Source: Chloroflexota bacterium
GTDB lineage: Bacteria > Chloroflexota > Limnocylindria > QHBO01
DNA: 5,895 bases
NCBI GenBank assembly: GCA_013694795.1
Contig: JACDBS010000185.1
Span: forward strand, 1 to 5,895
Reading direction: 5' to 3'
Each line of letters starts with the position of its first letter. Positions within the stretch are counted from its first letter, which is position 1. Made by a program: the position numbers and the translations under genes. Below the pieces are notes generated by a model. That model ran no database searches, was not told the DNA's origin, and worked only from the letters and a program-made list of their open reading frames with translations. Below, piece by piece: positions 5,002-5,895 of the stretch.

Positions 5002-5895
5002 GTGCGCTCCTTGAGATCTGCGACCGGGTGCTGGCCACGGTCGGGACCGATGCGGAGGCGGAGGTCACCATCACCGCCGGCACGGAGGCACTGACCCGCT
5101 TCGCCACCAGCTTCATCCACCAGAACGTCGCCGACGCGGTCCAGCGGGTGCACCTGCGCCTGGCCCTGGACGGCCGCGTCGCCGAAGCCACCGCCAACCA
5201 GACCGATGACGACGCGCTGTCGCAGTTGGTGCGCTCCACGCTGGACGCGGCCCGCGTGCAACCGGTCGACCCCGGCTGGCCGGGCCTGGCGCCGGTTGCC
5301 GAGGCTTCGGCGATCGACCACTGGGACGATGCCACCGCCTCCGCCGAGCCGGACGCTCGCGCGTTGCGCGTCGGCGCGTTCGTGGATGCCGCGGATGGGC
5401 TCGAGACGGCGGGCTTCTGCTCGACCGAGGGAGTAAACGTCGCCTTCGCGAACTCGGCCGGCCAGCGGCTGACGGGCAGGACGACGGTGGCGCTCATTGA
5501 CGGGATCGCGCGGACGCCGATGTCGGACGGCAGCGCCAGGGCTGCATCGCTCAGGCTGTCGGACGTTGATGGCTCCGCGGTCGGCGAGGATGCCACGCGG
5601 CGCGCGCGCGAGTCTGCCGATGCGACGGACCTGGAGCCCGGCCGTTACGAGGTCGTGCTGTCCCCGTCGTGCGTGGTGGACATCCTCGGATTCCTGGCGA
5701 TCTACGGCTTCAACGGCCGGGCGGTGGAGGAGGGGCGATCATTCGCACGCGTTGGCGAGGAGCAGTTCGACACCTCCCTCACCCTGGCCGATGACGTGAC
5801 GCACCCAGCGGCGGTTGGTGTCGGGTTCGATGCCGAGGGCACGCCGAAACGGCGCGTCGAGCTGGTGCGCCAGGGCGTGACGAGCGGCCTCGTGC
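4998..5895 (+). CDS. tldE: TldE/PmbA family protein, metal-free partner of TldD (cut by right edge)
   Basis: An ATG at 4998 overlaps the tldD stop codon (ATGA), and the frame stays open to the window end, giving 299 codons. It begins MSALLEICDRVLATVG and contains ALTRFATSFIHQNVADAV (31-48), the usual PmbA/TldD N-terminal pattern of a residue run around R-F-A-x-x-x-I-H-Q-N. It later has VVLSPSCVVDILGFLAIYGF, where TldD has its metal-binding helix, but this segment has no HEXXXH. The last visible part (VGFDAEGTPKRRVELVRQGV) matches the D-x-E-G-x-P-x-R loop of the family. TldE subunits are about 440-450 residues long, so roughly a third is missing. It is expected to form the heterodimer with TldD and shape the substrate channel without binding metal itself. 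Confidence 0.92.
   Translation, partial: MSALLEICDRVLATVGTDAEAEVTITAGTEALTRFATSFIHQNVADAVQRVHLRLALDGRVAEATANQTDDDALSQLVRSTLDAARVQPVDPGWPGLAPVAEASAIDHWDDATASAEPDARALRVGAFVDAADGLETAGFCSTEGVNVAFANSAGQRLTGRTTVALIDGIARTPMSDGSARAASLRLSDVDGSAVGEDATRRARESADATDLEPGRYEVVLSPSCVVDILGFLAIYGFNGRAVEEGRSFARVGEEQFDTSLTLADDVTHPAAVGVGFDAEGTPKRRVELVRQGVTSGLV

Noticed and set aside
4824..5596. Minus-strand frames opposite the tldD/tldE junction
   Set aside because: They are antisense to the conserved TldD C-terminus and the TldE N-terminus, with no motif of their own.

Overview
This window is high-GC bacterial DNA, judged by eye at about two thirds G+C, with GC-rich third codon positions in every real gene. Nothing in it fixes the species. 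The gene set (a divergent cbb3-oxidase-like membrane protein with a c-type cytochrome, an NAD(P)HX epimerase without its dehydratase domain, and a TldD/TldE pair) would suit a high-GC environmental lineage such as Chloroflexota, but that is a weak inference.

Layout. Positions 1-103 hold the N-terminus of an ECF-type sigma factor on the minus strand, running off the left edge. Positions 104-491 contain no protein gene. They hold the 3' half of an initiator tRNA gene (312-356) without a recognisable 5' half, a strong hairpin terminator behind it (375-404), a good sigma70-like promoter (407-434) and a Shine-Dalgarno sequence (473-479). From 492 to 3365 three plus-strand genes lie almost end to end with gaps of 3 and 6 nt: a 12-TM CcoN-like protein, a membrane-anchored monoheme cytochrome c, and a stand-alone NAD(P)H-hydrate epimerase. 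A 193-nt gap (3366-3558), visibly less GC-rich than its surroundings, separates them from a second operon: tldD (3559-5001) and tldE (4998 to the right edge), overlapping by ATGA.

How the genes work together. The first two genes look like a small membrane module derived from a C-family (cbb3) heme-copper oxidase. The subunit I homologue keeps the fold but has no histidine at any of the six conserved heme/CuB ligand positions, so it cannot be an ordinary terminal oxidase. The cytochrome beside it keeps an intact CXXCH. The epimerase repairs damaged NAD(P)H. TldD and TldE would form a heterodimeric metalloprotease in which TldD carries the metal site.

The points most worth a second look are the ligand-less CcoN paralogue with its cytochrome c partner, and the tRNA-fMet 3' fragment with its terminator, which looks like one end (attR-like) of a former integration event.
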